DNA from: Streptomyces sp. NBC_00443
Lineage (GTDB): Bacteria > Actinomycetota > Actinomycetes > Streptomycetales > Streptomycetaceae
Length of the DNA stretch: 64,000 bases
Direction of reading: 5' to 3'
Assembly: GCF_036014175.1 (NCBI RefSeq)
Contig: NZ_CP107917.1
Location: forward strand, 496,001-560,000
Both the position numbers and the translations under genes were made by a program. The notes beneath the pieces are model-generated. The model saw only the letters and a program-made list of their open reading frames with translations. It did not search any database and was not told the origin of the DNA. Shown here one piece after another: positions 18,172-26,334 of the stretch. Positions within the stretch are counted from its first letter, which is position 1, and every line of letters starts with the position of its first letter.

Positions 18172-18675
18172 TCACTCCGTGGAGAATCGGCGCTGTACGT
18201 CGGGCCGGGACCTGAGGCGGTCCGGGTAGCCGGGGCCCATCCGCGCGGTCGTGTCGTCGGCGTGCAGCGGCTCGTGGCAGGCGGAGCACACCACCTCCGC
18301 CTGACCGTCGTGGCCGCAGGCCTCGTGGTGCAGGGTGACGGGAGGCCCCTCGGGCCCGGCGAGCCAGCGGTCGCCCCAGCTCGCCATCGCGGCGAGGACC
18401 GGGAAGAGGTCCTTGCCCTTCTCCGTCAGCAGGTACTCGTGGCGTGGCGGCTCGCTCTCGTAGAGCCGCCGCTCCAGCAGCCCCGCCTCGACCAGACGTC
18501 GCAGCCGGTCGGTGAGCGTGTTCCGGGCGATGCGAAGCTCTCCCTGGAAGTCGTCGAAGCGGCGGCAGCCGTAGAACGCCTCGCGCAGGACCAGCGGGGT
18601 CCAGGCGTCTCCGACCACGTCCAGGGTCCGCGCGATGGAGCACGGCCAGTTCGCGAAGGACGTCCGCGCGCTCAT
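18172..18675 (-). CDS. HxlR-family transcriptional regulator
   Basis: 167 residues. The winged-helix HxlR domain (CSIARTLDVVGDAWTPLVLREAF, GLLERRLY, YLLTEKGKDL) is followed by a C-terminal HHEACGHDGQAEVVCSACHEPL segment with three Cys and two His. Such Cys in HxlR proteins often sense reactive or thiol-active compounds. The start overlaps the stop of the upstream LLM gene by four bases, so it is the last gene of a three-gene operon (SRPBCC, LLM oxidoreductase, HxlR) and probably regulates it. Confidence 0.85.
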   Translation of the reverse strand: MSARTSFANWPCSIARTLDVVGDAWTPLVLREAFYGCRRFDDFQGELRIARNTLTDRLRRLVEAGLLERRLYESEPPRHEYLLTEKGKDLFPVLAAMASWGDRWLAGPEGPPVTLHHEACGHDGQAEVVCSACHEPLHADDTTARMGPGYPDRLRSRPDVQRRFSTE

Positions 18676-19733
18676 GTCCGCACTCCGGCCTCGTGGACCA
18701 GCTCGATCGCTCGGCCCAGGGTGTCGAGCCGGGCGGCCAGGTCCGCACCCGCCGGGTACAGGCGGACGGTGTCCACGCCGGCGTCGCGCCAGACGCGCAG
18801 CCGCTCCCGGACCATGGTCTCGGTGCCGATCAACGTGGTCGCCAGGACCATCTCGTCGGTGACCAGCGCGGCCGCCCCGTCCCGGTCACCGGCCTGCCAG
18901 CGCTGCCGTACCTCCGCGGCGACCTCGGCCCAGCCCTGCCTGCTGTATGCGCGGTTGTAGAAGTTGGTGGACGTCGAGCCCATGCCGCCGAGGCTGAAGG
19001 CCAGTTCCTTCTTGCGGCCGGCCACCATGGCGCTGAGGGCTTCCTCGTCGGCGGCGAAGGCCACTTCGGCGCCCTGGCAGACGTCCAGATCCGCTCGGGC
19101 GCGCCCGCCGTGCGCCAGCCCTTCGTCGAGGTGAGCGAAGTAGGCACCCGCAGCTCCCTCGGGTACGAAGCTCGTGCCGAGCCAGCCGTCGGCGACCTCG
19201 CCGGCCAGCCGGAGCATGGCCGGTGACAGTGCGGCCAGGTGCAGCGGCACGGGGTGCTCGGCCCGCATCGACAGTTTCATCGGTACGGCGTCGCCGCCGG
19301 GCAGCGGGATGCGGTACTCGGTGCCGGAGTGGTCGATCTTGGCGCCGGCCAGGACCTGCCGCACGATCTCCACCGTTTCGCGGACGCGCGCCAGCGGGCG
19401 TGCGAAGGGAACGCCGTGCAGTCCCTCCATCACCTGCGGGCCCGAGGGGCCGAGGCCGAGCAGGAAGCGTCCCTGGGACAGGTTGGAGAGGGTGATCGCG
19501 GTCTGCGCGAGCGCGACCGGGGTGCGCGTCCCGACCTGCATGACTCCGGAGCCCAGCAGCATGCGTTCGGTGCGGGCGGCGTAGTAGCCCAGGGCGGAGG
19601 GCGCGTCCGAGCCCCAGGCCTCGGCCACCCAGCAGATGTCCAGGCCCAGCTTCTCCGCCTCGACGACGAAGTCAGCCTGCCGGGTCCAGGAGCCGAGCCC
19701 TGACGCCTCGACCGTGATCGCGGCCCTCATCAC
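18672..19733 (-). CDS. LLM-class F420-dependent oxidoreductase
   Basis: 353 residues with the luciferase-like TIM-barrel layout: DICWVAEAWGSDAPSALGYYA near the N-terminus, LLGSGVMQVGTRTPVALAQTA, and SQGRFLLGLGPSGPQVMEG, typical of actinobacterial F420-dependent reductases. Cofactor use is inferred from the subfamily. Its ends overlap the SRPBCC gene upstream and HxlR downstream, so the three are co-translated. The substrate is unknown; the SRPBCC partner suggests a hydrophobic small molecule. Confidence 0.84.
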   Translation of the reverse strand: MMRAAITVEASGLGSWTRQADFVVEAEKLGLDICWVAEAWGSDAPSALGYYAARTERMLLGSGVMQVGTRTPVALAQTAITLSNLSQGRFLLGLGPSGPQVMEGLHGVPFARPLARVRETVEIVRQVLAGAKIDHSGTEYRIPLPGGDAVPMKLSMRAEHPVPLHLAALSPAMLRLAGEVADGWLGTSFVPEGAAGAYFAHLDEGLAHGGRARADLDVCQGAEVAFAADEEALSAMVAGRKKELAFSLGGMGSTSTNFYNRAYSRQGWAEVAAEVRQRWQAGDRDGAAALVTDEMVLATTLIGTETMVRERLRVWRDAGVDTVRLYPAGADLAARLDTLGRAIELVHEAGVRT

Positions 19734-20236
19734 GCCTCCGCCAGCTTCTTGATCTGCCCCAGCGTGACGGTCATGTTGCGCTCGAACTCACGCAGGCGTA
19801 CGAACACGATCTTCTGTTCCTTGTCCGGCATCGCGTCGATGGCGAAGGACAGGCCGGAGCGCCCGGGGCCCATCTGCATCCACTCGGCCAGTTCGGTTCC
19901 GCCGTCCTTGGGCTCCAGGCGGAAGCGCCAGACGGCGGAGGGGCTGGCGGGGTCCGACACGGCCCAGGTGAGGAGGTGCGGGGGCGCGCACTCGACGACA
20001 TGCGAGGTGGTCTCCCACTCGCCCAGGGAGTCGTGCCTGCTCCTGCCGACGAACCGAGCACCCACGGCGGCCCGATCCGCGCCGTCGAGCCACTGCACCG
20101 AATGAAGCTCGTCGCTCATGTCCGGCATCAGCGTCACATCGGAGACGATCTCCCACACCCGGTCCGGCAGCGCGTCCACCCACGTCCGCACTTCGACCGT
20201 GGGCGTGTCCGCATAGCGTGCGCCCGTCCACTCCAC
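19730..20236 (-). CDS. SRPBCC (START-like) ligand-binding or cyclase-like protein
   Basis: 168 residues of the Bet v1/START-like fold: VEVRTWVDALPDRVWEIVSDVTLMP at the N-terminus, a central GEWETTSHVVECAPPHLLTWAV strand pair, and a long C-terminal helix. These proteins bind hydrophobic ligands or act as cyclases or hydrolases. It is the first gene of an operon with an LLM oxidoreductase and an HxlR regulator. The promoter is presumably in the 135-base gap to 20371, which contains an imperfect GTTGCGTAAC palindrome near 20280. Confidence 0.78.
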   Translation of the reverse strand: MEWTGARYADTPTVEVRTWVDALPDRVWEIVSDVTLMPDMSDELHSVQWLDGADRAAVGARFVGRSRHDSLGEWETTSHVVECAPPHLLTWAVSDPASPSAVWRFRLEPKDGGTELAEWMQMGPGRSGLSFAIDAMPDKEQKIVFVRLREFERNMTVTLGQIKKLAEA

Positions 20237-20371
20237 TCCGCGCCAACTCCATCCCCGACGAAGGCCTGTGACCTTCAGAGTTGCGTAACTAGACTCACTG
20301 CGTCAAGAGTGCTGCGGAGACAGGCTGTGCGCATCCTGGTCCCTGACCGGTCGTCCCTGACCCGTCGTCCC

Positions 20372-20662
20372 TCATGCGTCGACGTCGCCCGTCTCCTTCT
20401 GCAGGACGGCCTTCTTCACCTGCGTCTCGACAGCGCTGCGCTGCTCGCCCTGCGCCTTCGCATAGTCGGCGACCGCGGTCCGCACATCGCGAGCCAGATC
20501 CCGCCAGGCCCGCCACGCCGTGTTGTACGTGGTGGTCTGCCGCGAGCTCCAGCCGCCTTCCTCAGTGGGCGGCCCGTACATGCCCCGCAGCTCCTCCACG
20601 CGATGGTGCGCCTGCTCGGCCGCGCGCTGCTTCTCCACGAGCTCATCAAAAATGTTCGTCAC
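20372..20662 (-). CDS. Small helical hypothetical protein
   Basis: 96 residues from ATG 20662, rich in charged residues and Ala, predicted to be mostly alpha-helical (FDELVEKQRAAEQAHHRVEEL at the start, RTAVADYAKAQGEQRSAV later) and possibly coiled-coil. No enzyme motif, signal or membrane segment is visible. I do not recognise the family. It stands alone with short gaps to its neighbours. Confidence 0.6.
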   Translation of the reverse strand: MTNIFDELVEKQRAAEQAHHRVEELRGMYGPPTEEGGWSSRQTTTYNTAWRAWRDLARDVRTAVADYAKAQGEQRSAVETQVKKAVLQKETGDVDA

Positions 20663-20749
20663 ACAAATGGAGCATAGGGAGGTAAACGCCGCACCGCGCG
20701 TCGAGCCGGGATCCGGCTGGGGCGGACGACCATCGGGGTATGGCCCGGC

Positions 20750-21997
20750 TCAGGCCGACGGCGCCACGGCGGCCCGCTCCGCCCACTCCCGCGCCGTGAG
20801 GTCGAGCAGTGCTTCCGTCTCCTGCGGGTCGGGCAACGGCCCATGATCTGCGGTCACTTGGAGGGCTGAGGCTGCCGTGAGGTGGCCCAGTCGCAGAGCG
20901 CGTGCCGTGGTCCCGCCCCTCAGCAGGCCCGCGAGGAAGCCGGCCGCGAAGGCGTCGCCGGCGCCGACCGCCTCCACCACCGTCGTGCGCGGCGTCGGCA
21001 CCGTGGCGGTTCCTTCGTCACTGAACGCGGTCGCGGCGTTCGCCCCGTCCTTGACGACGAGGATGCGCGGGCGCGGGAGGTACTCCCGTACGTTCCCCGG
21101 GGTCAGGTTCTCGCCCCACAGAACCTGTGCCTCGTCCAGCCCGACGAAGACGATGTCCGCCCGGTCCGCCAGCTCGCGCAGCACGGTCGGGGCCGACCTG
21201 TCCGGCCACAGGGCGGCGCGGTGGTTGACGTCGAAGCTCACCGCGTACGGGCGTGCGTCGTTCTCGGGGTCCAGCGCCCGTGTGACCAGCCGACGGCACG
21301 GCTCGGAGAGCGCGGGCGTGATGCCGGTCAGGTGCAGCACCGAGGCCGCGCGCAGGGGCTCGCAGTCCAGGGCCTCGGGGCCCAGGGCTGAGGCCGCCGA
21401 GCCGCGCCGGTAGTAGTGCACCCGGGTCCCATCGGACCCCGGGTCCTTCACCAGCAGGCCGGTCGGTCGGTGGGGGTCGGTGCGCACGTGCGACACATCG
21501 ACGCCGCCGGCGGCGACGGTGGCGCGCACGCGATGCCCGAGCGGGTCGTCACCGAGCGCGGAGAGCCAGGCCACCGGGATGCCGTGGTCGGCGAGGTACA
21601 TGGCGACGTTCGACTCGGCTCCCGCCACCGACAACCGCAGTTCCGCCGCGCTCACCAGCGGGGTCGGTGGGTCGGGGGCCAGGGCCGCCATCGTCTCGCC
21701 GACGCAGACGACCGGGCCCGGGGTGGGGCGCCAGGGGGCGGTCGTGCCGGATGCCTGGGGGGCGGGCGCGGCGGGTGCCCGACCGGACAGCGGCGCGGCG
21801 GTCATGCCGGACGCCTCAGCAGGTGCAGTCGCGGATGCCCCTACGGCTGCCGTACCGGACGCCGGCGCAGCGATCACCCCGCCCGCCGCTGCGGCTCCGG
21901 CAGCGGACGGCCGACCAGCTGTCATGCCAGACGCCTCACCATCTGCCGTCCCGGATACCCCTACGGCTGCCGTACCGGACGGACGCCCGGCGATCAC
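20750..21997 (-). CDS. PfkB-family 2-keto-3-deoxy-galactonate/gluconate kinase with repetitive N-terminal extension
   Basis: 415 residues from GTG 21997, overlapping the lactonase stop. The kinase proper begins near residue 94 (GPVVCVGETMAAL). It carries the PfkB signature region AGAESNVAMYLADHG and the C-terminal GAGDAFAAGFLAGLL with the catalytic Asp. Closest in layout to KDG kinases. The first 93 residues are a low-complexity Ala/Gly/Ser/Thr tail containing two 40-residue-spaced repeats (GTAAVGVSGTA and GTAAVGASATA), absent from normal kinases. In this operon it should phosphorylate 2-keto-3-deoxygalactonate, the step before the aldolase. A later internal start that removes the tail is possible. 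Confidence 0.82.
   Translation of the reverse strand: MIAGRPSGTAAVGVSGTADGEASGMTAGRPSAAGAAAAGGVIAAPASGTAAVGASATAPAEASGMTAAPLSGRAPAAPAPQASGTTAPWRPTPGPVVCVGETMAALAPDPPTPLVSAAELRLSVAGAESNVAMYLADHGIPVAWLSALGDDPLGHRVRATVAAGGVDVSHVRTDPHRPTGLLVKDPGSDGTRVHYYRRGSAASALGPEALDCEPLRAASVLHLTGITPALSEPCRRLVTRALDPENDARPYAVSFDVNHRAALWPDRSAPTVLRELADRADIVFVGLDEAQVLWGENLTPGNVREYLPRPRILVVKDGANAATAFSDEGTATVPTPRTTVVEAVGAGDAFAAGFLAGLLRGGTTARALRLGHLTAASALQVTADHGPLPDPQETEALLDLTAREWAERAAVAPSA
21801..21997. repeat. Two 77-bp degenerate direct repeats, 120-bp period
   Basis: 21801-21877 and 21921-21997 align over 77 bases with a shared core CTACGGCTGCCGTACCGGAC. The 120-base period is exactly 40 codons, so the reading frame is preserved. 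They encode the N-terminal tail of the PfkB kinase, and the second copy includes its start codon and the stop of the preceding lactonase gene. The pattern suggests an in-frame duplication of the gene junction. Confidence 0.8.
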
Positions 21998-22941
21998 GCC
22001 TGGTCCCCGACAGCGGTGGGCCTTGCCGAGTCTCCGACGGTGGTCGGCCTGCCCGGCCCCCCGCTGGTCGCAGCACCCCGGGCGAGGTCGATCCGGGCCG
22101 CGGGCGTCGGCGTGCCCGGCACGTCCACGCGGGCGGTGAACAGGGCACCGTCGTCCGGGCCCGGCGCGGCCAGGCCCACGTGGGCGGTCGTGATGTGCAG
22201 GTCGTCGTGGGCGAGGCACAGCCCGGCCGGCTGCCGGGCGGGCAACCGCAGCGTGCGGTCGAGCGTGCCGTCGGGCAGGTGACGGCGGACGGTGCCGGTG
22301 CCCCAGACGGCGATCCATACGGCGCCCTCGACGTCGACCACCATGCCGTCGGGGCTGCCCTCGCCGATGGTCACGAACTCCTGGGGTGCGCCGAGAGCCG
22401 CAGTGACGGGGTCCACGGGATAGCGCCGGACCACGCCCCGCGCACTGTCGGCCAGATACATGACGCTGCCGTCCGGCGTGAACGCCGGCCCGTTGGGCAC
22501 GGTGATGCCCTCCATCACCCGTACGACCGTGCCGTCCAGGTCGAGGCGGTACAGCGAACCGGCGCCCTCCCCGGCGTCGTAGGCCATGCTGCCGGCCCAG
22601 AAGCGGCCGAACGGGTCGGCGACGGCGTCGTTCATGCGCATGGCGGTCCGGGCGTTGTCCTCCGGCCGGGCCAGCCAGTCGACCGTGCCGTCGGGGTGGA
22701 GGAGGCAGATGCCGGTGCCCGCGGCGGCGACCCAGGTACCGGAGTGACCGGACAGGGGTGCCACGGCGCCCAGCGGGACGGGGAGTTGGGCCACCGTGTG
22801 CAGGGGTGCCGTGGGGTTGTCCGGGGCCGACAGGAGGCGGCCGGCGAGGATGTCGACGAGGACGATTCCGGAGCCGGTCCAGCGGATGCCCTCGCCCAGT
22901 TCGAGGCGGTCCGGTCGGGTGGGGCGCAGCTCAGCGGTCAC
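21994..22941 (-). CDS. SMP-30/gluconolactonase-family sugar lactonase
   Basis: 315 residues from GTG 22941. Beta-propeller signatures are present: LGEGIRWTGSGIVLVDI with the metal-binding Glu, AMRMNDAVADPFGRFWAGSM, and ITVPNGPAFTPDGSVMYLADSARG with the catalytic Asn/Asp residues. Family members open aldonolactones using a divalent metal in the cytosol. In this operon the likely substrate is galactono-1,4- or 1,5-lactone, giving galactonate for DgoD. The start overlaps the aldolase stop by four bases and the end overlaps the kinase start by four. Confidence 0.85.
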   Translation of the reverse strand: MTAELRPTRPDRLELGEGIRWTGSGIVLVDILAGRLLSAPDNPTAPLHTVAQLPVPLGAVAPLSGHSGTWVAAAGTGICLLHPDGTVDWLARPEDNARTAMRMNDAVADPFGRFWAGSMAYDAGEGAGSLYRLDLDGTVVRVMEGITVPNGPAFTPDGSVMYLADSARGVVRRYPVDPVTAALGAPQEFVTIGEGSPDGMVVDVEGAVWIAVWGTGTVRRHLPDGTLDRTLRLPARQPAGLCLAHDDLHITTAHVGLAAPGPDDGALFTARVDVPGTPTPAARIDLARGAATSGGPGRPTTVGDSARPTAVGDQA

Positions 22942-23570
22942 CGCGTCGCCTCTTCCACGACCTTGCGGAAGGCGCGGGCGCGCTCCCTGAGGGCGGTGCT
23001 GCTGCCGCCGTCGGCCGCGTCGCCGACGAGGGGGGAGCCGACGCCGACCGCGATCGCCCCGGCCGCGAGGCAGGCGCGGGCGACGACCTCGTCGACTCCG
23101 CCCACCGGGACGAACGCGGCGTCGGGGAACGGGCCGCGCAGGGCCTTCACATAGGCGGCTCCCCCGGCCTCGGCGACCGGGAACACCTTCAGCGCGGCCA
23201 CTCCGATGGCCTGAGCCGCGATGATCTCGGTCGGGGTCAGCACGCCGGCGAGGACCGGCATGCCCAGCTCCTGCGCCACGCGGACGCCGTCGCCGAGTCC
23301 GGGGGTGACGGCGAAGTCGGCTCCGGCACTGTGGGCGGCGCGGGCGTCCTCGGCGGTCAGGACGGTGCCGGCGCCGAGGGGTCGGTCCGGGCCGAGCGTG
23401 GTCCGGGCGCGTTCGATGACGGAGAGGGCGCCCGGCGCGGCGAGTGAGACCTCGATCAGTTCGACGCCCTCCTCGGCCAGGGCCAGCACGGTGCGCAGGG
23501 CGGCATCGGGGTCGCCGCCCCGCACTATCGCGACCAGGCGGTGGGTGGCCAGCGCGGCGGTCAGGTCCAC
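22938..23570 (-). CDS. dgoA: 2-keto-3-deoxy-6-phosphogalactonate (KDPGal) aldolase
   Basis: 210 residues from GTG 23570. It is a class I KDPG/KDPGal aldolase: LVAIVRGGDPDAAL opening, ELIEVSLAAPGAL with the catalytic Glu, and ALKVFPVAEAGG containing the Schiff-base Lys; PVGGV forms the phosphate loop. It cleaves the phosphorylated keto-deoxy acid to pyruvate and glyceraldehyde 3-phosphate. The DgoD homologue in the same operon points to the galacto-configured substrate. The start lies inside the 3' end of the mutarotase gene (10-base overlap). Confidence 0.86.
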   Translation of the reverse strand: MDLTAALATHRLVAIVRGGDPDAALRTVLALAEEGVELIEVSLAAPGALSVIERARTTLGPDRPLGAGTVLTAEDARAAHSAGADFAVTPGLGDGVRVAQELGMPVLAGVLTPTEIIAAQAIGVAALKVFPVAEAGGAAYVKALRGPFPDAAFVPVGGVDEVVARACLAAGAIAVGVGSPLVGDAADGGSSTALRERARAFRKVVEEATR

Positions 23571-24418
23571 GGACGGTGCTCCTTCGGTGCGGGGGGCGAG
23601 GGGCAGCGGCAGGCCCCGGTGAGCGTAAGACTCCAGCGGACCTCGCCGGACGCCGGTACCCGCGCGGCATCGTCGGGACCTGCGTCGGCGAGGTCGAAGA
23701 CGCGGCCGAGCATGGGCTCCACGCCCGTGCTCCGGTACGGGTGCGGCTGGGGGTAGCCGCCGAGGTTGCGCCACAGGGCGATCGACACGGGCTGTCCGTC
23801 CGCCGCCAGTTCCAGGGCGAGCCGGTCGCGGTCGTCGTGGACGCAGCATCGCGCCGAGTCGACGACCGCCCCGACCGCGGTGCCGTCGTCGGGACCGAGC
23901 CGGTCGAGGGGCAATCCGTGGGGCGCCGGCCAGCTGCCGGTGCTCCAGGGGGCCCCGGCGGGCCAGGGCCGGGCCATGAGAGCGGCGGCCTCGGGGAACA
24001 GGCGGGTGGTCGCGCCGGCCGGCATGCGCAGGGTGGCGCGCGGGGAGAGGTCGAGCAGGGCGTGCGCGGCCCAGACGAAGCGGAAGCCGGGCCGTGCGGT
24101 GAGGGTGTAGTCGACCCGAGTGCCGTCGGACGTCGGGCGGATGGACCGTGCGAGGGCGAAGGACGCGCACTCGACGTGTTCGGTGTCGCCGGTGCGGGTC
24201 CAGGGGCGTGACCAGGCGTCGCCGTGATCGGGGAGGCCGCGGACGGTGGGGATGCACTCCTCCAGGCCGCCCGCGTCCACGAACGCATCACCCGGCACGA
24301 CCTTGTCCCGTTCCGGCGTCGAACGGTGCCAGAGCCATTCACGGCCCGCCGCACGCAGGGATGTCCAGCGGCCGCCGTGCGCGGGGTCGGTGGTGATGGC
24401 CGGCCCCGTCGTCACCAT
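23561..24418 (-). CDS. Aldose-1-epimerase-like (mutarotase) protein
   Basis: 285 residues from GTG 24418, overlapping the dgoD stop. The galactose-mutarotase-like beta-sandwich is suggested by GGRWTSLRAAGREWLWH at the N-terminus, FVDAGGLEECIPTV, and LWRNLGGYPQPHPYRSTGVEPMLGR near the C-terminus, where Glu/His residues of the family lie. It would interconvert sugar anomers, plausibly D-galactose released by the alpha-galactosidases, before oxidation. Similar proteins are often annotated only as hypothetical, so the enzymatic role is moderate-confidence. Confidence 0.68.
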   Translation of the reverse strand: MVTTGPAITTDPAHGGRWTSLRAAGREWLWHRSTPERDKVVPGDAFVDAGGLEECIPTVRGLPDHGDAWSRPWTRTGDTEHVECASFALARSIRPTSDGTRVDYTLTARPGFRFVWAAHALLDLSPRATLRMPAGATTRLFPEAAALMARPWPAGAPWSTGSWPAPHGLPLDRLGPDDGTAVGAVVDSARCCVHDDRDRLALELAADGQPVSIALWRNLGGYPQPHPYRSTGVEPMLGRVFDLADAGPDDAARVPASGEVRWSLTLTGACRCPSPPAPKEHRPWT

Positions 24419-25557
24419 TCGGCGAAGGAGCCGTCGGCGTGCCGCCAGAGGGGGTTGCGCCAGGCGTGTCCGCTGCGGTCGGCCGCGCGTACGGCCGCCT
24501 CGTCGATGGTGATGCCCAGGCCCGGGGCGTCGTTCAGCGGTGCGTGGCCCGCCACGAAACGGAACGGAGCGGGGTCGGCGAGGTAGGACAACAGGTCGGC
24601 GTCCTTGTTGTAGTGGATGCCGCGGCTCTGTTCCTGGATCAGGAAGTTGGGGGTGGCGAAGGCGACTTGGAGGCTGGCGGCCAGCGCGATCGGGCCGAGC
24701 GGGCAGTGCGGGGCGAGTTGGGCGCCGTAGGTGTCGGCGAGGGAGGCGATGCGGTGGACCTCGGAGATGCCGCCGGCGTGGGACAGGTCGGGCTGGGCGA
24801 CTGCGATGCCCGCGGTGAGGGCGGGCAGGAACTCGGCGCGGGAGTAGAGGCGTTCGCCGGTGGCGAGGGGGACCGGGGTCGCGGCGACCAGGCCGGGCAG
24901 CAGATGGCCGTGTTCGGGGACGACGGGTTCCTCGACGAACAGCGGGTGCAGCGGGGCGAGTTCGGCCAGGACCCGGCGGGCGCTCGCGGCGGTGAAGCGG
25001 CCGTGGAAGTCGACGGCGACGTCTCGGTCGGGGCCGAGTGCCTCGCGGGCGGCGGCCACACGGGCGACCACCGCCGCGGTCTCGGCCGCGGTGGCGATCG
25101 GCGAGGTGGCGCCGGCGCCGTTCATCTTGACCGCGGTGAAACCGGCCTCGACCTGGGCGGCGATCTGTTCGGTGAGCTCGGCGGGTTCGTCGCCGCCGAC
25201 CCAGGCGTAGACCCGGACGCGGTCACGCACGGGGCCGCCCAGCAGGGCGTGCACGGGGGCGCCGTAGGTCTTGCCGGCGATGTCCCACAGGGCCTGGTCC
25301 AGGCCGGCGACGGCGCTGGACAGGACGGGGCCGCCGCGGTAGAAGCCGCCCTTGGTGAGGACCTGCCAGTGGTCCTGGATGCGCAGCGGGTCCTGGCCGA
25401 CGAGGTACTCGGCGAGGACGTCCACCGCGGCGCGGACCACCTCGGCCCGTCCCTCGACGACGGGTTCGCCCCAGCCGACCACGCCGTCGTCGGTCTCGAT
25501 CCGGCAGAACAGCCAGCGCGGCGGGACCAGGAAGGTTTCTATACGGGTGATCTTCAC
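24412..25557 (-). CDS. dgoD: D-galactonate dehydratase (enolase superfamily)
   Basis: 381 residues that follow E. coli DgoD closely from end to end, as recalled by eye: MKITRIETFLVPPRWLF at the start, GFYRGGPVL, VDFHGRFTA with the metal-binding Asp, FVEEPV, QPDLSHAGGISE, APHCPLGPIALA with the catalytic His, QEQSRGIHYN, and the terminal NPLWRHADGSFAEW. It dehydrates D-galactonate to 2-keto-3-deoxygalactonate using Mg2+. The ends overlap the GntR gene upstream and the mutarotase gene downstream, so it sits mid-operon with the lactonase, kinase and aldolase that complete the route. Confidence 0.93.
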   Translation of the reverse strand: MKITRIETFLVPPRWLFCRIETDDGVVGWGEPVVEGRAEVVRAAVDVLAEYLVGQDPLRIQDHWQVLTKGGFYRGGPVLSSAVAGLDQALWDIAGKTYGAPVHALLGGPVRDRVRVYAWVGGDEPAELTEQIAAQVEAGFTAVKMNGAGATSPIATAAETAAVVARVAAAREALGPDRDVAVDFHGRFTAASARRVLAELAPLHPLFVEEPVVPEHGHLLPGLVAATPVPLATGERLYSRAEFLPALTAGIAVAQPDLSHAGGISEVHRIASLADTYGAQLAPHCPLGPIALAASLQVAFATPNFLIQEQSRGIHYNKDADLLSYLADPAPFRFVAGHAPLNDAPGLGITIDEAAVRAADRSGHAWRNPLWRHADGSFAEW

Positions 25558-26294
25558 TTACCGCCGTTGCCTTTCGTGTCGTCGGGACCGTCGATCCGGT
25601 CCAGGTCGCGTCCGGCCTGGACGAGCAGGGCCCGCATCGCCGCCTCCGCGGCCTGCGGGTCCTGGTCGCGTACGGCGTCCAGGACGGCCCGGTGGGCCGG
25701 TACGGGGTCCTCGCTGTGCGGGTGGCTGTGCACGATGCGGTCGCGGTGGGCGAGGCCGGGCTCGATGACCATCTCCATGCGCTGGAGCAGCTCGTTGTGG
25801 GTGGCGCAGAGCAGGGCGCGGTGGAAGGCGAGGTCGGCCTCCACGGCCTGCCCCGGGCCGGAGCCCCGCTCGCCCATCGCCTCCAGAGCCGCGTCCAGGG
25901 CGACCAGGTCGGCGTCGGTGCGGCGCTCGGCGGCGAGGCGCACGGCGGCCGGTTCGACGATGGCGCGTACTTCGGCGAGGTCGGCCAGCAGCGTCCGGTC
26001 GGCCTCGGTGGCGAGGTCGGCGCCCTCGAACTGCCAGCGCAGTACGTCGGCGTCGAGGAGGTTCCAGTCGGCGCGGGCTCTGACGAAGGTGCCGCGTTTC
26101 TGGCGGGCGTCGACCATCCCCTTGGCGGCGAGCACCTTCAAAGACTCGCGCAGGGCGGTGAGACTGACGTCCAACTCGCTCTGCAGCGCCACCAGGTCGA
26201 GCGTGGCTCCCTCGGGGATCCGGCCGCCCAGGATGCGGCGGGCGAGGGCCTCCACTGTCTGGCCGTGCACGCCGCGGCGGGCGTAGGGCGTCAT
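25554..26294 (-). CDS. GntR/FadR-family regulator (DgoR-like)
   Basis: 246 residues. The N-terminal winged helix (GATLDLVALQSELDVSLTALRESLKVL, KRGTFV) is followed by an all-helical FCD ligand domain with metal-binding candidates (RAIVEPAAVRLAAE, DLAFHRALLCATHN, PAHRAVLDAV). FadR-subfamily proteins sense organic or sugar acids; E. coli DgoR, next to dgoD, responds to galactonate. Here the gene overlaps dgoD by four bases. Candidate operators are the AT-rich 16-bp repeats at 32410 and 34645, but linkage to this protein is inference. Confidence 0.84.
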   Translation of the reverse strand: MTPYARRGVHGQTVEALARRILGGRIPEGATLDLVALQSELDVSLTALRESLKVLAAKGMVDARQKRGTFVRARADWNLLDADVLRWQFEGADLATEADRTLLADLAEVRAIVEPAAVRLAAERRTDADLVALDAALEAMGERGSGPGQAVEADLAFHRALLCATHNELLQRMEMVIEPGLAHRDRIVHSHPHSEDPVPAHRAVLDAVRDQDPQAAEAAMRALLVQAGRDLDRIDGPDDTKGNGGK

Positions 26295-26334
26295 GTCGTA
26301 CAGCCTTTCTGCTGAGGAGTGGGGACGGCGGTGG

